A DNA stretch of 64,000 bases, taken from Mucilaginibacter sp. OK283 (GTDB lineage Bacteria; Bacteroidota; Bacteroidia; Sphingobacteriales; Sphingobacteriaceae). The position numbers and the translations under genes are program-made. Location: the NCBI RefSeq assembly GCF_900110415.1, contig NZ_FODR01000019.1, forward strand, positions 23,688 to 87,687. Direction: 5' to 3'. Under the pieces are notes generated by a model. It did not search any database, had not been told where the DNA came from, and was given only the letters and a program-made list of their open reading frames with translations. Of the stretch, positions 1 through 7,966 are shown in pieces; the first letter of the stretch is position 1; each line of letters begins with the position of its first letter.

Positions 1-70
1 CAGTGGATTGTTGGGCAATGGCAGGTTTAATTAAGCACATCAACAATAGGCAGATTATTATATTCTTCAT
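1..70 (-). CDS. Secreted protein, N-terminus only (cut by window edge)
   Basis: Reading leftward from an ATG at 68-70, the frame is open to the window edge and encodes a classical signal peptide: a basic start (MKN), a hydrophobic core rich in Ile, Leu and Cys, and a probable cleavage after AIA before QQST. Only 23 residues are visible, so the mature protein cannot be named. A cluster of alternating TTAGTT/AACTAA half-sites lies directly upstream and probably controls it. The ATG at 38-40 is an alternative start but would lose the signal peptide. Confidence 0.6.
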   Translation of the reverse strand, partial: MKNIIICLLLMCLIKPAIAQQST

Positions 71-73
71 ATC

Positions 74-110
74 AACTAACACATTAGTTATTTTAAACTA
101 AAATATTAGT
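74..110. promoter_or_regulatory. Cluster of alternating TTAGTT / AACTAA operator half-sites
   Basis: Four half-sites alternate in orientation: AACTAA 74-79, TTAGTT 84-89, AACTAA 96-101 and TTAGTT 105-110. They form overlapping inverted repeats four to six bases apart, directly upstream of the secreted gene that leaves the window. Such A/T-rich short palindromes are typical of winged-helix repressors (MarR or HxlR type); which regulator binds here is unknown. Confidence 0.45.
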
Positions 111-188
111 TATATATCAAATATCCAAATGGTAAACAATTTTTGTTATTTGAGGTTGAGTAGATATAACAATTAAAAAACACGACTT

Positions 189-479
189 ATGGATAAGCTA
201 AAGAAATTCGGACTGATGGAGAAAATTGTCCATGAACTGGAAGATTTAAAAAACAGCCAGCAGGCAATCATCACCAAACTGGCTAAAATAGAAGTAGATA
301 ACATCGACCTTGGCGATAAACGCCTGGAAAAAGATTTGCCCGACATGCACCAGCGCGTTGCCGATAACCTGGACACCATTGCCAGCATCCTGCAAGACTT
401 TGCCAGCCAAACCGAAAGCTACAGCGATAAAAATAACATTACCGCGCTAAGAGAGCAGGAAGCCATTGGCAAATTGTAA
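189..479 (+). CDS. Small helical hypothetical protein (96 aa)
   Basis: I do not recognise this family. The product is 96 residues, charged, without signal peptide, membrane segment or cysteines. Residues 1-35 (LKKFGLMEKIVHELEDLKNS...) and 45-75 look like two amphipathic helices, so a small cytosolic helical-hairpin or coiled-coil protein is likely. It is monocistronic, followed 5 nt downstream by a strong intrinsic terminator. The ATG at 189 is the only sensible start in this frame. Confidence 0.7.
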   Translation: MDKLKKFGLMEKIVHELEDLKNSQQAIITKLAKIEVDNIDLGDKRLEKDLPDMHQRVADNLDTIASILQDFASQTESYSDKNNITALREQEAIGKL

Positions 480-483
480 AAAG

Positions 484-508
484 AAAATCCCCGGAAACGG
501 GGATTTTT
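484..508 (+). terminator. Intrinsic terminator of the 189-479 gene
   Basis: Arms AAAATCCCCG (484-493) and CGGGGATTTT (498-507) are perfectly complementary around a GAAA tetraloop and run into a T tract. The hairpin starts 5 nt after the stop codon. Confidence 0.9.
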
Positions 509-583
509 CATGAACCTATCCGAAAATATCAATACCAATATCCTGCCGGAAAGCATTTTTGACTTTTGAATTTTAACTTTTTA

Positions 584-668
584 AGGGCGATGCCTTCGGC
601 CCGGGCTAACCGCTCATACTGCACAGGCCTTATTCACAGGCCGGTATCCGCTTTTATCCCTATCGCGG
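584..668 (-). repeat. GC-rich dispersed repeat, copy 1
   Basis: Shares with 33303-33407, in opposite orientation, the ordered words GGATACCGGCC, AAGGCCTGTGCAGTATGAGC (identical over 20 nt, here at 612-631) and GCCCGG...GC(A)ACGCCC. Spacing between words differs, so the copies are related but diverged. Both copies adjoin the AGAATT-family repeat, which suggests one composite element. Confidence 0.7.
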
Positions 669-669
669 C

Positions 670-705
670 TGTCAGAATCAGGATTTACAGAATTTTAGAA
701 TAAGC
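670..705 (+). repeat. 11-nt-period AGAATT repeat family, copy 1
   Basis: Reads GTCAGAATCAGGATTTACAG and continues with AATTTTAGAATAAGCAGAA. The same string of words recurs, on either strand, at 4868-4967, 33207-33297 and 36031-36073. Confidence 0.6.
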
Positions 706-818
706 AGAATGCCTGGTAATTTCAGCTGAAAGCTGAAGCCATGGTTCACCACGAGGTAAAACCTCGCGGCAGCTAATGTTGAAAGATTTGGATTTTGACT
801 ATATTAACCGGCCCATTT

Positions 819-881
819 CCATGAACCATGAACCATGAACCATGAACCATGAACCATGAACCATGAACCATGAACCATGAA
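819..881. repeat. Heptamer tandem repeat, nine CCATGAA units
   Basis: Nine uninterrupted copies of CCATGAA. It lies just downstream of the stop codon of the 889-1902 gene, so it cannot alter that reading frame. The same word builds the palindrome at 42004-42079. Confidence 0.95.
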
Positions 882-888
882 CCACTCA

Positions 889-1902
889 CTACTGATACTG
901 TATATAAACAGGGCTCGGCCTCAATGCCAAAACCTCTTTAGGCGTTAGCATACGTTTAGGGCCGTTTTTGATATCGTTTTTATAAAACAGTTTAAAGCCG
1001 GTAAATTGTACAGGCTCGGCAGCAATAAAATATTTGTAAGTTCCTTTTTTAAGGTCGGGACCACCCCAGCCGTCCATATCCATCACCAACTGAACTTCGC
1101 TGCTTAGTTTGATGTCTTTGTAGTTGGTTACCATGCGTTTGGTAAAGCGGTGTATGATAAAAATTTTAGGCGGCAGGTTATTTTTCTTAACCAGACCGGC
1201 AAGGTATTTGGATACATAGTTAATATCGTCGGCATCAAATGTGCCAATGCGCTTGCCGGGCACACTCCCCTCTTTCATACTAAACTCCGGATCGATGCCT
1301 AAATGCACGTTGGGCATCAGCAGGTATTTTTCAAGTTTGGGAATCTCGGTTTGTACAGTGCTGAAACCAACCTGCAGATCAAGAAAAACAAGGGCGTTCA
1401 TGGTTTTTGCCATGGCTATTACTTTATCTATCTGGCTAAAAGGCATTCGCAGGTTATGCAAGCCATTACGGCCGGCATCGGCCTGGGCAGTTACGCAAAT
1501 GTAATGCAGGGCGGGTATTACGGGGGTAAGGGTATCGGCCTTTTCCCAAACCTTGCACTCGGCCTTTAGTTTATCCATCATAACTTTAGGCTCGTACTCG
1601 CCTAAAACACCCATATTTTTGGAGTACATATTGCCGTAATAAGCTACTACCCTATTAAAAGGCAAAATAGCGCCAGGCAATGGCAATGGTGCGTTTTTTA
1701 CAGGCCAGCGCCCCGTTTTGTCGCCATTGGCCATCCGCTTCATCAATGAATCGTAACGTGCGGTATCAAGTGCGGCAATATTTTTTATGGTGTCTTTTGT
1801 GTTCCGGATTATAAAACCGGCGGCATAAACTTTATTAAATGAACCTTGTAAAAAAACAGCCGCCAGGGCCAAAAATGTAAGTACTGCTGTAATTCTTCTC
1901 AT
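889..1902 (-). CDS. Secreted hypothetical protein, possible TIM-barrel hydrolase
   Basis: The 337-residue product begins with a signal peptide (about residues 1-27, ending VYAAG). The mature part shows alternating strand-helix stretches such as NRVVAYYGN, NALVFLDLQVG, VHLGIDPEFSM and PKIFIIHRF, the look of a beta/alpha barrel of the glycoside-hydrolase kind, but I cannot assign a family or catalytic residues with certainty; the acidic residues in LGIDPEFSM are candidates. It starts 22 nt after the hscA stop and is probably co-transcribed with it, though no functional link is obvious. Confidence 0.65.
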   Translation of the reverse strand: MRRITAVLTFLALAAVFLQGSFNKVYAAGFIIRNTKDTIKNIAALDTARYDSLMKRMANGDKTGRWPVKNAPLPLPGAILPFNRVVAYYGNMYSKNMGVLGEYEPKVMMDKLKAECKVWEKADTLTPVIPALHYICVTAQADAGRNGLHNLRMPFSQIDKVIAMAKTMNALVFLDLQVGFSTVQTEIPKLEKYLLMPNVHLGIDPEFSMKEGSVPGKRIGTFDADDINYVSKYLAGLVKKNNLPPKIFIIHRFTKRMVTNYKDIKLSSEVQLVMDMDGWGGPDLKKGTYKYFIAAEPVQFTGFKLFYKNDIKNGPKRMLTPKEVLALRPSPVYIQYQ

Positions 1903-1924
1903 CTATAAAGTGTCGTTCTGTATA

Positions 1925-3781
1925 TTATTCAATACTCTTGCCACGCATCGCAGTGCTAATTGCCTGATCCATCAGACGTTCGGCAAATGGCCGGGTAAAC
2001 TCATTTACTTCGTCTATACTTTTCAAAATGAGGTCTTTATCTCCGGTAGCAATGGCATTTTTCAAAGCGGTTATATAACTGATTGTTTGTTCAGTTTCCT
2101 CTGCCGATACATAGCTGCCGTTCTTTTGCAAAAACCGCTCCACGGTGTAAACCGTCTGTTCGCCTTCGGTACGGGCTTCTATCAGCATACGCTCGGCCAC
2201 ATCTTCTTTGGCGTGGGTAATGCTATCCATTAGCATTTGCTCTACCTGTTCGTCGGTAATGCCGTAGGTGGGTTTTACCTCTACCTCCTGTTTAACGCCG
2301 CTGCGCAATTCAATAGCTTGTATAGTCAGGATGCCATCGGCATTCAGCAGAAAGTTGATATCTACTTTTGGGAAACCGGCGGGCATACTTGGGATGCCTT
2401 TCAGGTTAAACTCGGCCAGCTTGCGATTTTCTTTGATCAGGTCGCGCTCGCCCTGGTAAACGGCAATTTTCATATTCACCTGCCCGTCTATCGATGTGGT
2501 GTATTGCCGGCCGCCTTTGGTAGGCACCTTGCTGTTGCGGGGGATAATTACATCCATCAAACCGCCCATTGTTTCGATACCGAGGGATAATGGGGTAACA
2601 TCAAGCAATAAAATATCTTTACGGTTACCGGCCAGTATATCGGCCTGTATGGCCGCGCCTAATGCAACCACCTCATCGGGGTTAACATCATCATGTACAG
2701 GGCGGTTAAAAAACTTCGCCACCATTTTTTTAACCAACGCCGTACGGGTTGATCCGCCTACCATGATCACTTCATCAATTTCTGCTATGGTCAGTTTGGC
2801 ATCTTTAAGCGCGTTTTGGCAACTGGTAATGGTTTGCTGTACTTTGGGCATAATCAGTTCCTCAAACGTGTTCCTATCCAGCGTACACCATATTTCGCCT
2901 ATTTTTTCGTTAAACAGGCTTTGATGAGCAAATGCTTTCTTGGCTTCCTCTGCTTTAAGGCGCAATTGCTGGGCAAGCTCATTATTGGCTATTATTTCGG
3001 CTTTATCCAGATTGTTTTTTTCAATCCAGTAATCAACAATAATGCGGTCAAAATCATCGCCTCCTAAAAAGGTATCGCCATTGGTGGCCAATACCTCAAA
3101 AATCCCGTTCTGAATTTGCAGTATCGATACATCAAACGTACCGCCGCCCAGGTCATACACGGCTATGGTTTTTACTTCTTCGGGATCAAGGCCAATCCCG
3201 TAAGCTAAACTTGCTGCCGTTGGCTCGTTTACAATGCGTAAAACATCCAGCCCGGCCAGTTTACCGGCGTCGCGGGTGGCCTGGCGCTGCGAATCGTTAA
3301 AATAAGCGGGTACTGTTATTACCGCACGGTTAACCGGGGTTTTAAGGGCATGTTCGGCACGGGCTTTCAACTCTTTTAGTATCAGGGCCGATAGTTCAAT
3401 AGGCGTATAAAATTTATCGCCAACCTTTATTTTAACCAGGCTCTCGGTATCATCATCAATAACCTTGTACGAGAAAAAATCTTTATAATTTTCGATATCA
3501 TGATAGCTGCGCCCCAATAAGCGTTTTACCGAAAAAACGGTATTTTGCGGGTCGGTTATCAAATATTCTTTAGCCTCATTACCTACCAAAACATCGCCTG
3601 TAGGCCCAAAATGGACTACTGAAGGTACCAAAACGCCTTTACCCGTATCATTTATAACATGCGGTTGCTTATCGGGATTAATAAAAGCCACCAGCGAATT
3701 GGTGGTACCCAGATCGATACCCACTATGATATCCTCTTTTTGCAGCGAGCCTGTCGCCAGGTTGATAGAAACTTTAGCCAT
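1925..3781 (-). CDS. hscA: Hsp70-family chaperone, HscA type
   Basis: ATP-driven chaperone, 618 residues. The nucleotide-binding domain covers about residues 15-395, with the phosphate loop GIDLGTTNS, the second loop YDLGGGTFDVSI and the adenosine motif MVGGSTR; the substrate domain follows (LLLDVTPLSLGIETMGG). The length and short C-terminus without a DnaK-like tail fit HscA, which releases Fe-S clusters from the IscU scaffold; Bacteroidota genomes usually carry such an Hsp70 besides dnaK. No hscB or isc genes adjoin, so a general DnaK paralogue remains possible. A -7 element TACATTTG lies 20 nt before the ATG. Confidence 0.8.
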   Translation of the reverse strand: MAKVSINLATGSLQKEDIIVGIDLGTTNSLVAFINPDKQPHVINDTGKGVLVPSVVHFGPTGDVLVGNEAKEYLITDPQNTVFSVKRLLGRSYHDIENYKDFFSYKVIDDDTESLVKIKVGDKFYTPIELSALILKELKARAEHALKTPVNRAVITVPAYFNDSQRQATRDAGKLAGLDVLRIVNEPTAASLAYGIGLDPEEVKTIAVYDLGGGTFDVSILQIQNGIFEVLATNGDTFLGGDDFDRIIVDYWIEKNNLDKAEIIANNELAQQLRLKAEEAKKAFAHQSLFNEKIGEIWCTLDRNTFEELIMPKVQQTITSCQNALKDAKLTIAEIDEVIMVGGSTRTALVKKMVAKFFNRPVHDDVNPDEVVALGAAIQADILAGNRKDILLLDVTPLSLGIETMGGLMDVIIPRNSKVPTKGGRQYTTSIDGQVNMKIAVYQGERDLIKENRKLAEFNLKGIPSMPAGFPKVDINFLLNADGILTIQAIELRSGVKQEVEVKPTYGITDEQVEQMLMDSITHAKEDVAERMLIEARTEGEQTVYTVERFLQKNGSYVSAEETEQTISYITALKNAIATGDKDLILKSIDEVNEFTRPFAERLMDQAISTAMRGKSIE

Positions 3782-3801
3782 TACTTTTACTTAACAAACC
3801 G

Positions 3802-3809
3802 CAAATGTA
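3802..3809 (-). promoter_or_regulatory. hscA -7 promoter element
   Basis: TACATTTG on the minus strand fits the Bacteroidota TAnnTTTG -7 consensus and leaves a leader of about 15 nt before the ATG at 3781. No convincing TTTG -33 box is seen at the expected spacing. Confidence 0.5.
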
Positions 3810-4019
3810 CTCAGTTTTGGCAGATGCTGTGTCTTTTCAATCTCTAATTATCAAAATCAGGCAAACAGACCTCCCGAACCTCAGTTAGCTGGGTATTATT
3901 TCTCATAAATACCTATTTCGGGGTATTTCATAAACCTTATATATAAGCTATGTTTGTTCAACAAAACCTGTTGTAAACTATAAACGCTGAGTAATTAGAA
4001 AATATACGACCTTATCACA

Positions 4020-4537
4020 TCATTTTCTGAGGGGGAAATAGTTATAGTGAGGAAGCCCGTTGAAGTAATTCATCGGGCTTATTTGTTGAACACGATTTAT
4101 GGATTTTATAGGATTAACAGGATTTGAGCCACTGTCATCCAAACAAGGATGCCAGCCAAGATTTTTTTTAATAGAAATCAAAATATTAACTACATCGTCT
4201 ACATGCCTTCGATCTGGAGCTATTGAACAAATAAATGTAGCAAAGATGAAATTCTGCCCATCGGATATATGCCCGATTGAAGCGTAAGGAAATTGAGGAT
4301 TAGAAAATTGTGCATAGCCAAAGATACCGTAACCACATTTTCCGGATATTTCGTTTTGTAATTCTCCAAAATCATTTTTTACTCCCATATTCTTTGACAG
4401 CTCAATTAAATTTGCAACACCCCTGAATTATCAATTGTATCATCGATAAAGGTTGGAGGGCCGTTAGGATTGTTTTCAGATATATCATTCCAGTTATCGG
4501 GTAACTTAATTTCCAGGTTTTTCAATCGCTTATCCAT
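4020..4537 (-). pseudogene. Frameshifted hypothetical gene with repeat-derived 3' end
   Basis: From the ATG at 4537 a frame encodes MDKRLKNLEIKLPDNWNDIS... and stops at 4406 after 43 codons. Removing one base from the G4 run at 4420-4423 joins it to the open frame at 4388-4020 (NSG then VANLIELSKNMG...), giving one coherent protein. The last 30 or so codons come from an AGAATT-family repeat (4084-4128), so the original C-terminus also seems lost. I recognise no family; the solitary acidic, soluble product could be immunity-like, but that is a guess. A sequencing error in the G run is the other explanation. Confidence 0.55.
4084..4128 (+). repeat. AGGATT repeat copy within the broken gene's 3' end
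   Basis: GATTTATGGATT, TTATAGGATT and AACAGGATTT follow at about 11-nt spacing, a degenerate form of the AGAATT intergenic family. It overlaps the end of the frameshifted gene. Confidence 0.5.
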
Positions 4538-4867
4538 TAGTTAAATTTAATTAAAAATCCAATATCAGTGAATACACTCTAATTGACTTTCATTTTTTGC
4601 ATACTAAATCAAAAATATTGAAGGATGGATTATAGAACCAAATTTTGCCATTAGCTTCAAATCAGGCAGAAAAAGGTTCGAAATTTGTACAGGCAGAGCG
4701 ACTAAAGCGATATCAATCAGTATCAAAACCCTGTAAATCAGTAAAATTATCGATTTTTTTGATTTCAGAGCCCTCTCCCTAAAATAACGAAATCCCACTG
4801 ATCCGATTTTACATTACAAAGAATACTTTTTTATCCCCCAACAAAAATTCTGCGTGATCCGTTTTTT
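4538..4867. other. Gene-free A/T-rich stretch
   Basis: No credible gene. The frame open on the minus strand at 4604-4798 has no recognisable protein character. The stretch leads into the palindromic repeat at 4868-4967. Confidence 0.5.
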
Positions 4868-4967
4868 GTCTATCTGAATCAAAATTTTTAGAATTTAAGA
4901 ATGTCCAGAATTTACCATGGCAGCTTTTATCCTGTTAGTTCTCTAATTCTGTAAATTCTGATTCAGA
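4868..4967. repeat. AGAATT-family palindrome, copy 2
   Basis: The left arm (4868-4911: GTCTATCTGAATCAAAATTT then TTAGAATTTAAGAATG) and the right arm (4931-4967, ending AAATTCTGATTCAGAC) are imperfect inverted copies. It ends exactly where the dihydroorotase stop codon begins and could act as a 3' hairpin for that transcript. Confidence 0.7.
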
Positions 4968-6302
4968 CTACCTGTTAAAATTCAGCCGTTTACCGGTTTC
5001 ACCTTCCACCAGGGTTCCGTTAGCATATACAACATTGCCAGATACCAAGGTGTAAGCTATCCGCGAGCGGAAGGTGGTGCCTTCAAACGGGCTCCAGCCA
5101 CATTTGTATAAGATATTGGCCTTGTTCACGTTCCAGGGATTATTGAGGTCGGCTAAAACCAGGTCGGCCCAGTAGCCTTCGCGGATAAAGCCGCGCCTGT
5201 CAATCTGAAAGCAGGTAGCAACGTTATGGGCCATTTTTTCGGCTATTTGTTCAAGCTTAATTTTGCCGTGATGGTAAAGTTCCAGCATAGCAGGCAAGGC
5301 GTGTTGCACCAAGGGGCCACCCGATGGGGCCTGCAGATAAGGCTGCGCTTTTTCTTCGATGGTATGCGGGGCGTGGTCGGTGGCAATTACATCTATGCGG
5401 CCATCTAAAACAGCCTGCAAAATAGCGTCCCTGTCGCTTTCTTTTTTTACAGCCGGGTTCCACTTAATCAGGTTGCCTTTTGTTTCGTAGTCGGCATCGG
5501 TGAACCATAGGTGATGTACACAGGCCTCGGCAGTAATGCGTTTATCTTTTAGCGGGATGGCGTTGTCAAAAAGATGAGTTTCAAGCCCGGTTGAAATATG
5601 CAATATATGCAGGCGCGTGTTATGCTTTTTAGCCAGCTCCACCGCCAGCGACGACGACAGGTAACAAGCCTCGGCGCTACGGATCTTCGGATGAAGTGTC
5701 ACGGGTATATTATCGCCCAGCAGCTGTTTGTAATGGTTAAGGTTGCTTTTAATAGTGGCCTCATCCTCGCAATGCACCGCTATCAGCATAGGCGAGTTAG
5801 CAAAAAGGTTATCCAAAGTTTGCGGATTATCTACCAGCATATTGCCCGTTGACGAGCCCATGAAAACTTTAACACCGCAAACGTTGGCTGCATCGGTGCG
5901 CAGTACCTGTTCCAGGTTGTCGTTAGATGCGCCCATGAAAAATGAGTAGTTAGCCAGTGAGTTACGCGATGCTATATCGTATTTATCTTGCAGTAGCTCC
6001 TGTGTTAATGTGTTGGGTACCGTATTGGGCATTTCCATAAACGATGTGATGCCGCCCGCTACAGCTGCCCGGGATTCGGAATGAATATCGGCCTTGTAGG
6101 TAAGCCCAGGTTCGCGAAAATGTACCTGGTCGTCAATGCAGCCGGGGAAAAGGTAAAGGCCCTCGGCATTTATAACTTCATCTGCATGGGCATCAATTTG
6201 TGGGGCTATCCGGTCAATCAAGCCATCTTTCACCAACAAGTCGGCTACAAATTGCCTGTTTTCGTTAACTATTGTTGCTGCTTTAATGAGGATAGTTTTC
6301 AT
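4968..6302 (-). CDS. pyrC: Dihydroorotase, class I type
   Basis: Converts carbamoyl-aspartate to dihydroorotate in pyrimidine synthesis; 444 residues, amidohydrolase fold. Visible landmarks are IDDQVHFREPG (residues 56-66), the probable carboxylated metal-bridging lysine in CGVKVFMGSS, metal histidines in AVHCEDE and LHILHIST, and the catalytic aspartate in ATDHAPH. The first histidine of the usual HxH metal pair is Gln59 here; from memory this QxH form is usual for Bacteroidota dihydroorotases. It stands alone, as pyr genes often do. The related amidohydrolases allantoinase and hydantoinase are less likely. Confidence 0.88.
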   Translation of the reverse strand: MKTILIKAATIVNENRQFVADLLVKDGLIDRIAPQIDAHADEVINAEGLYLFPGCIDDQVHFREPGLTYKADIHSESRAAVAGGITSFMEMPNTVPNTLTQELLQDKYDIASRNSLANYSFFMGASNDNLEQVLRTDAANVCGVKVFMGSSTGNMLVDNPQTLDNLFANSPMLIAVHCEDEATIKSNLNHYKQLLGDNIPVTLHPKIRSAEACYLSSSLAVELAKKHNTRLHILHISTGLETHLFDNAIPLKDKRITAEACVHHLWFTDADYETKGNLIKWNPAVKKESDRDAILQAVLDGRIDVIATDHAPHTIEEKAQPYLQAPSGGPLVQHALPAMLELYHHGKIKLEQIAEKMAHNVATCFQIDRRGFIREGYWADLVLADLNNPWNVNKANILYKCGWSPFEGTTFRSRIAYTLVSGNVVYANGTLVEGETGKRLNFNR

Positions 6303-6441
6303 ATGATTTGGGAATTCGGATGTTCGATGTCGGATTTATTGATGGGCAAATTTAGAATTTATGACGACATAATAAGGCAAGAGCAAAATCAAGGATTAAA
6401 TTTGGGAAATGCAGGGTGTCTTGTTTATTACAAAAGCTGAT

Positions 6442-6858
6442 CTACCCCTCAACAAATTCTGCTATACCCGGAAAAGTGCCCATATTTTTATAAATAGCAG
6501 TACCGTTAGCTTCGCTGTCTTCAACCGCCCAGGTTGCCATGGCATACATTACCGGTCTCAGGCCCTGGCCCGACGGACTAAGGCTGTAGGTTACATACGG
6601 TGGTACCACCGCTCTGGCCTCCCTGACGATGATTTTATCGGCTTCCAATTGTTTTAAATGCTGGATGAGCATTTTTTCTGTTATGGTAGGTATTGCCTTT
6701 TTTAATTCGCTGTAGCGCTTGCTGCCGTTTAGCAGGTGAAATAAAATAATAGGTTTCCAGTACCCGCCAATGCGTTCCATTACATAGGTTACCGGGCACT
6801 CTTTAAATGCGGTTTGTTTATTTTCCTGTATGGTTGATGCTTCTTTGATCTGGGTCAT
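6442..6858 (-). CDS. HxlR-family transcriptional regulator
   Basis: A 138-residue winged-helix protein. The family's N-terminal cysteine lies in ECPVTYVMERIGGYWKPIIL, followed by the DNA-binding helices (RYSELKKAIPTITEKMLIQHLKQLE) and the wing with PPYVTYSLSPSGQGL. Many relatives sense electrophiles or oxidants through this cysteine. It is divergent from an NmrA-like reductase gene, with an inverted repeat between them, which fits a repressor controlling both itself and the reductase. Confidence 0.9.
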   Translation of the reverse strand: MTQIKEASTIQENKQTAFKECPVTYVMERIGGYWKPIILFHLLNGSKRYSELKKAIPTITEKMLIQHLKQLEADKIIVREARAVVPPYVTYSLSPSGQGLRPVMYAMATWAVEDSEANGTAIYKNMGTFPGIAEFVEG

Positions 6859-6880
6859 ATGGATACATACTTTAGGGTAA

Positions 6881-6915
6881 GTACTTGTATAAAAGTAAGT
6901 ACAAATATAATTTTG
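6881..6915 (+). promoter_or_regulatory. Promoter with HxlR-type operator
   Basis: GTACTT (6881-6886) and AAGTAC (6897-6902) form an inverted repeat with ten bases between, overlapping a CTTG -33-like box (6884-6887) and ending before the -7 element TAATTTTG (6908-6915), 20 bp downstream. A protein bound to the repeat would block this promoter. The HxlR start at 6858 is 22 nt to the left. Confidence 0.65.
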
Positions 6916-6942
6916 CTCCCAACAAAAACAAAATTTATCATC

Positions 6943-7827
6943 ATGAAAATCATCGTAACAGGTTCATTAGGCAATATCAGCAAACCACTGGCTACACAAT
7001 TAATTGAGGCAGGCCACCAGGTAACCGTCATCAGCAGTGATAAAAATAAAATTACAGCAATTGAGGCTTTAGGCGCTGCGGCGGCTATTGGCTCATTAGC
7101 CGATACCGCATTCCTTGCAGATACTTTTACCGGGGCTGATGCCGTTTACGCTATGATACCACCAAACTTTGGAGCCGCTAACTTAAGGCAATACATGGTA
7201 GATACAGGCAAAAGTTATGCCGAGGCAATTCAAAAATCGGGTGTTAAAAAGGTTGTCGCTTTAAGCAGCATCGGGGCGCATTTAAACGATGCCACCGGAC
7301 CGATAAAAGGCATTCATGACGTTGAAGGCATATTGAGCGGATTACAGGGAGTAGCTATCAAATTTATTCGTGCACCATTCTTTTACGTGAATTTGCTTAA
7401 TGATATCCCGGCCATTAAGCACCAGGGAATTTTAGGATCAAACTACCCGGCAGATGCAAGGCTGATATTAGTACATCCACGGGATATTGCCGATGCTATT
7501 GCCGAAGAATTACAGGCTGACTTTACCGGCAAAAGTGTACGCTACATTGTGAGCGACGAAAGCACAACGGCCCAGGTAGCAACCGCTTTAGGCAAAGCCA
7601 TTGGTAAGCCCGAATTGCAATGGACAGGTTTTAGCGACGAACAGGCGCTTCAGGGCATGCTGCAACACGGTTTGCCGCCCGAAATGGCCAAAAATTTTGT
7701 AGAAATGGGCACAGCTGTACGCAGCGGAATAATCTGGGAAGATTATGACCTTCATAAACCCGCCCAATGGGGCAAGGTAAAACTTGAAGATTTTGCCAGG
7801 GAGTTTGCCGAAGTTTATAACAGCTAA
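6943..7827 (+). CDS. NmrA-like NAD(P)H-binding reductase (SDR superfamily)
   Basis: The 294-residue product starts directly with a Rossmann strand and dinucleotide loop (MKIIVTGSLGNISKPLATQL) and shows the NmrA pattern: DAVYAMIPPNFG, VVALSSIGAHL, FIRAPFFYVNLL. Relatives act as quinone or azo-dye reductases or redox sensors with NAD(P)H. The frame is open further left to 6859, but that would read through the promoter; the ATG at 6943 follows the -7 box at a normal distance. A terminator lies 22 nt downstream. Regulation by the divergent HxlR protein is likely. Confidence 0.85.
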   Translation: MKIIVTGSLGNISKPLATQLIEAGHQVTVISSDKNKITAIEALGAAAAIGSLADTAFLADTFTGADAVYAMIPPNFGAANLRQYMVDTGKSYAEAIQKSGVKKVVALSSIGAHLNDATGPIKGIHDVEGILSGLQGVAIKFIRAPFFYVNLLNDIPAIKHQGILGSNYPADARLILVHPRDIADAIAEELQADFTGKSVRYIVSDESTTAQVATALGKAIGKPELQWTGFSDEQALQGMLQHGLPPEMAKNFVEMGTAVRSGIIWEDYDLHKPAQWGKVKLEDFAREFAEVYNS

Positions 7828-7849
7828 TTGAAATCAAATAACCAAATGA

Positions 7850-7881
7850 AAAGCCGCATCACAAAAATGAGGCGGCTTTAT
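7850..7881 (+). terminator. Terminator of the NmrA-like gene
   Basis: Arms AAAGCCGC (7850-7857) and GCGGCTTT (7872-7879) are perfectly complementary around a 14-nt loop. The T run is short, so efficiency is uncertain. Confidence 0.7.
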
Positions 7882-7966
7882 GTTAACCGCGGAAATATTC
7901 AACAATATTCGTTAACCTGAACTGATATAAACTGTATCTTCCGGCCATTATCACTATTGATCACTT

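Larger units (their letters stand above)
509..888. other. Gene-free stretch packed with dispersed repeats
   Basis: No credible ORF. From left to right it holds a GC-rich dispersed repeat (584-668), a copy of the 11-nt-period AGAATT family (670-705), a self-complementary stretch with AGCTGAAAGCTGAAGC and ACGAGGTAAAACCTCG (720-770), and a heptamer array (819-881). Confidence 0.7.

Noticed and set aside
819..881. Nine heptamers as a phase-variation tract or CRISPR-like array
   Set aside because: The array lies behind a stop codon and not in a promoter or reading frame, and it has no spacers; tandem slippage explains it.
4604..4798. Minus-strand frame of 64 codons
   Set aside because: No ribosome site, family or sensible composition; it lies in A/T-rich repeat DNA.
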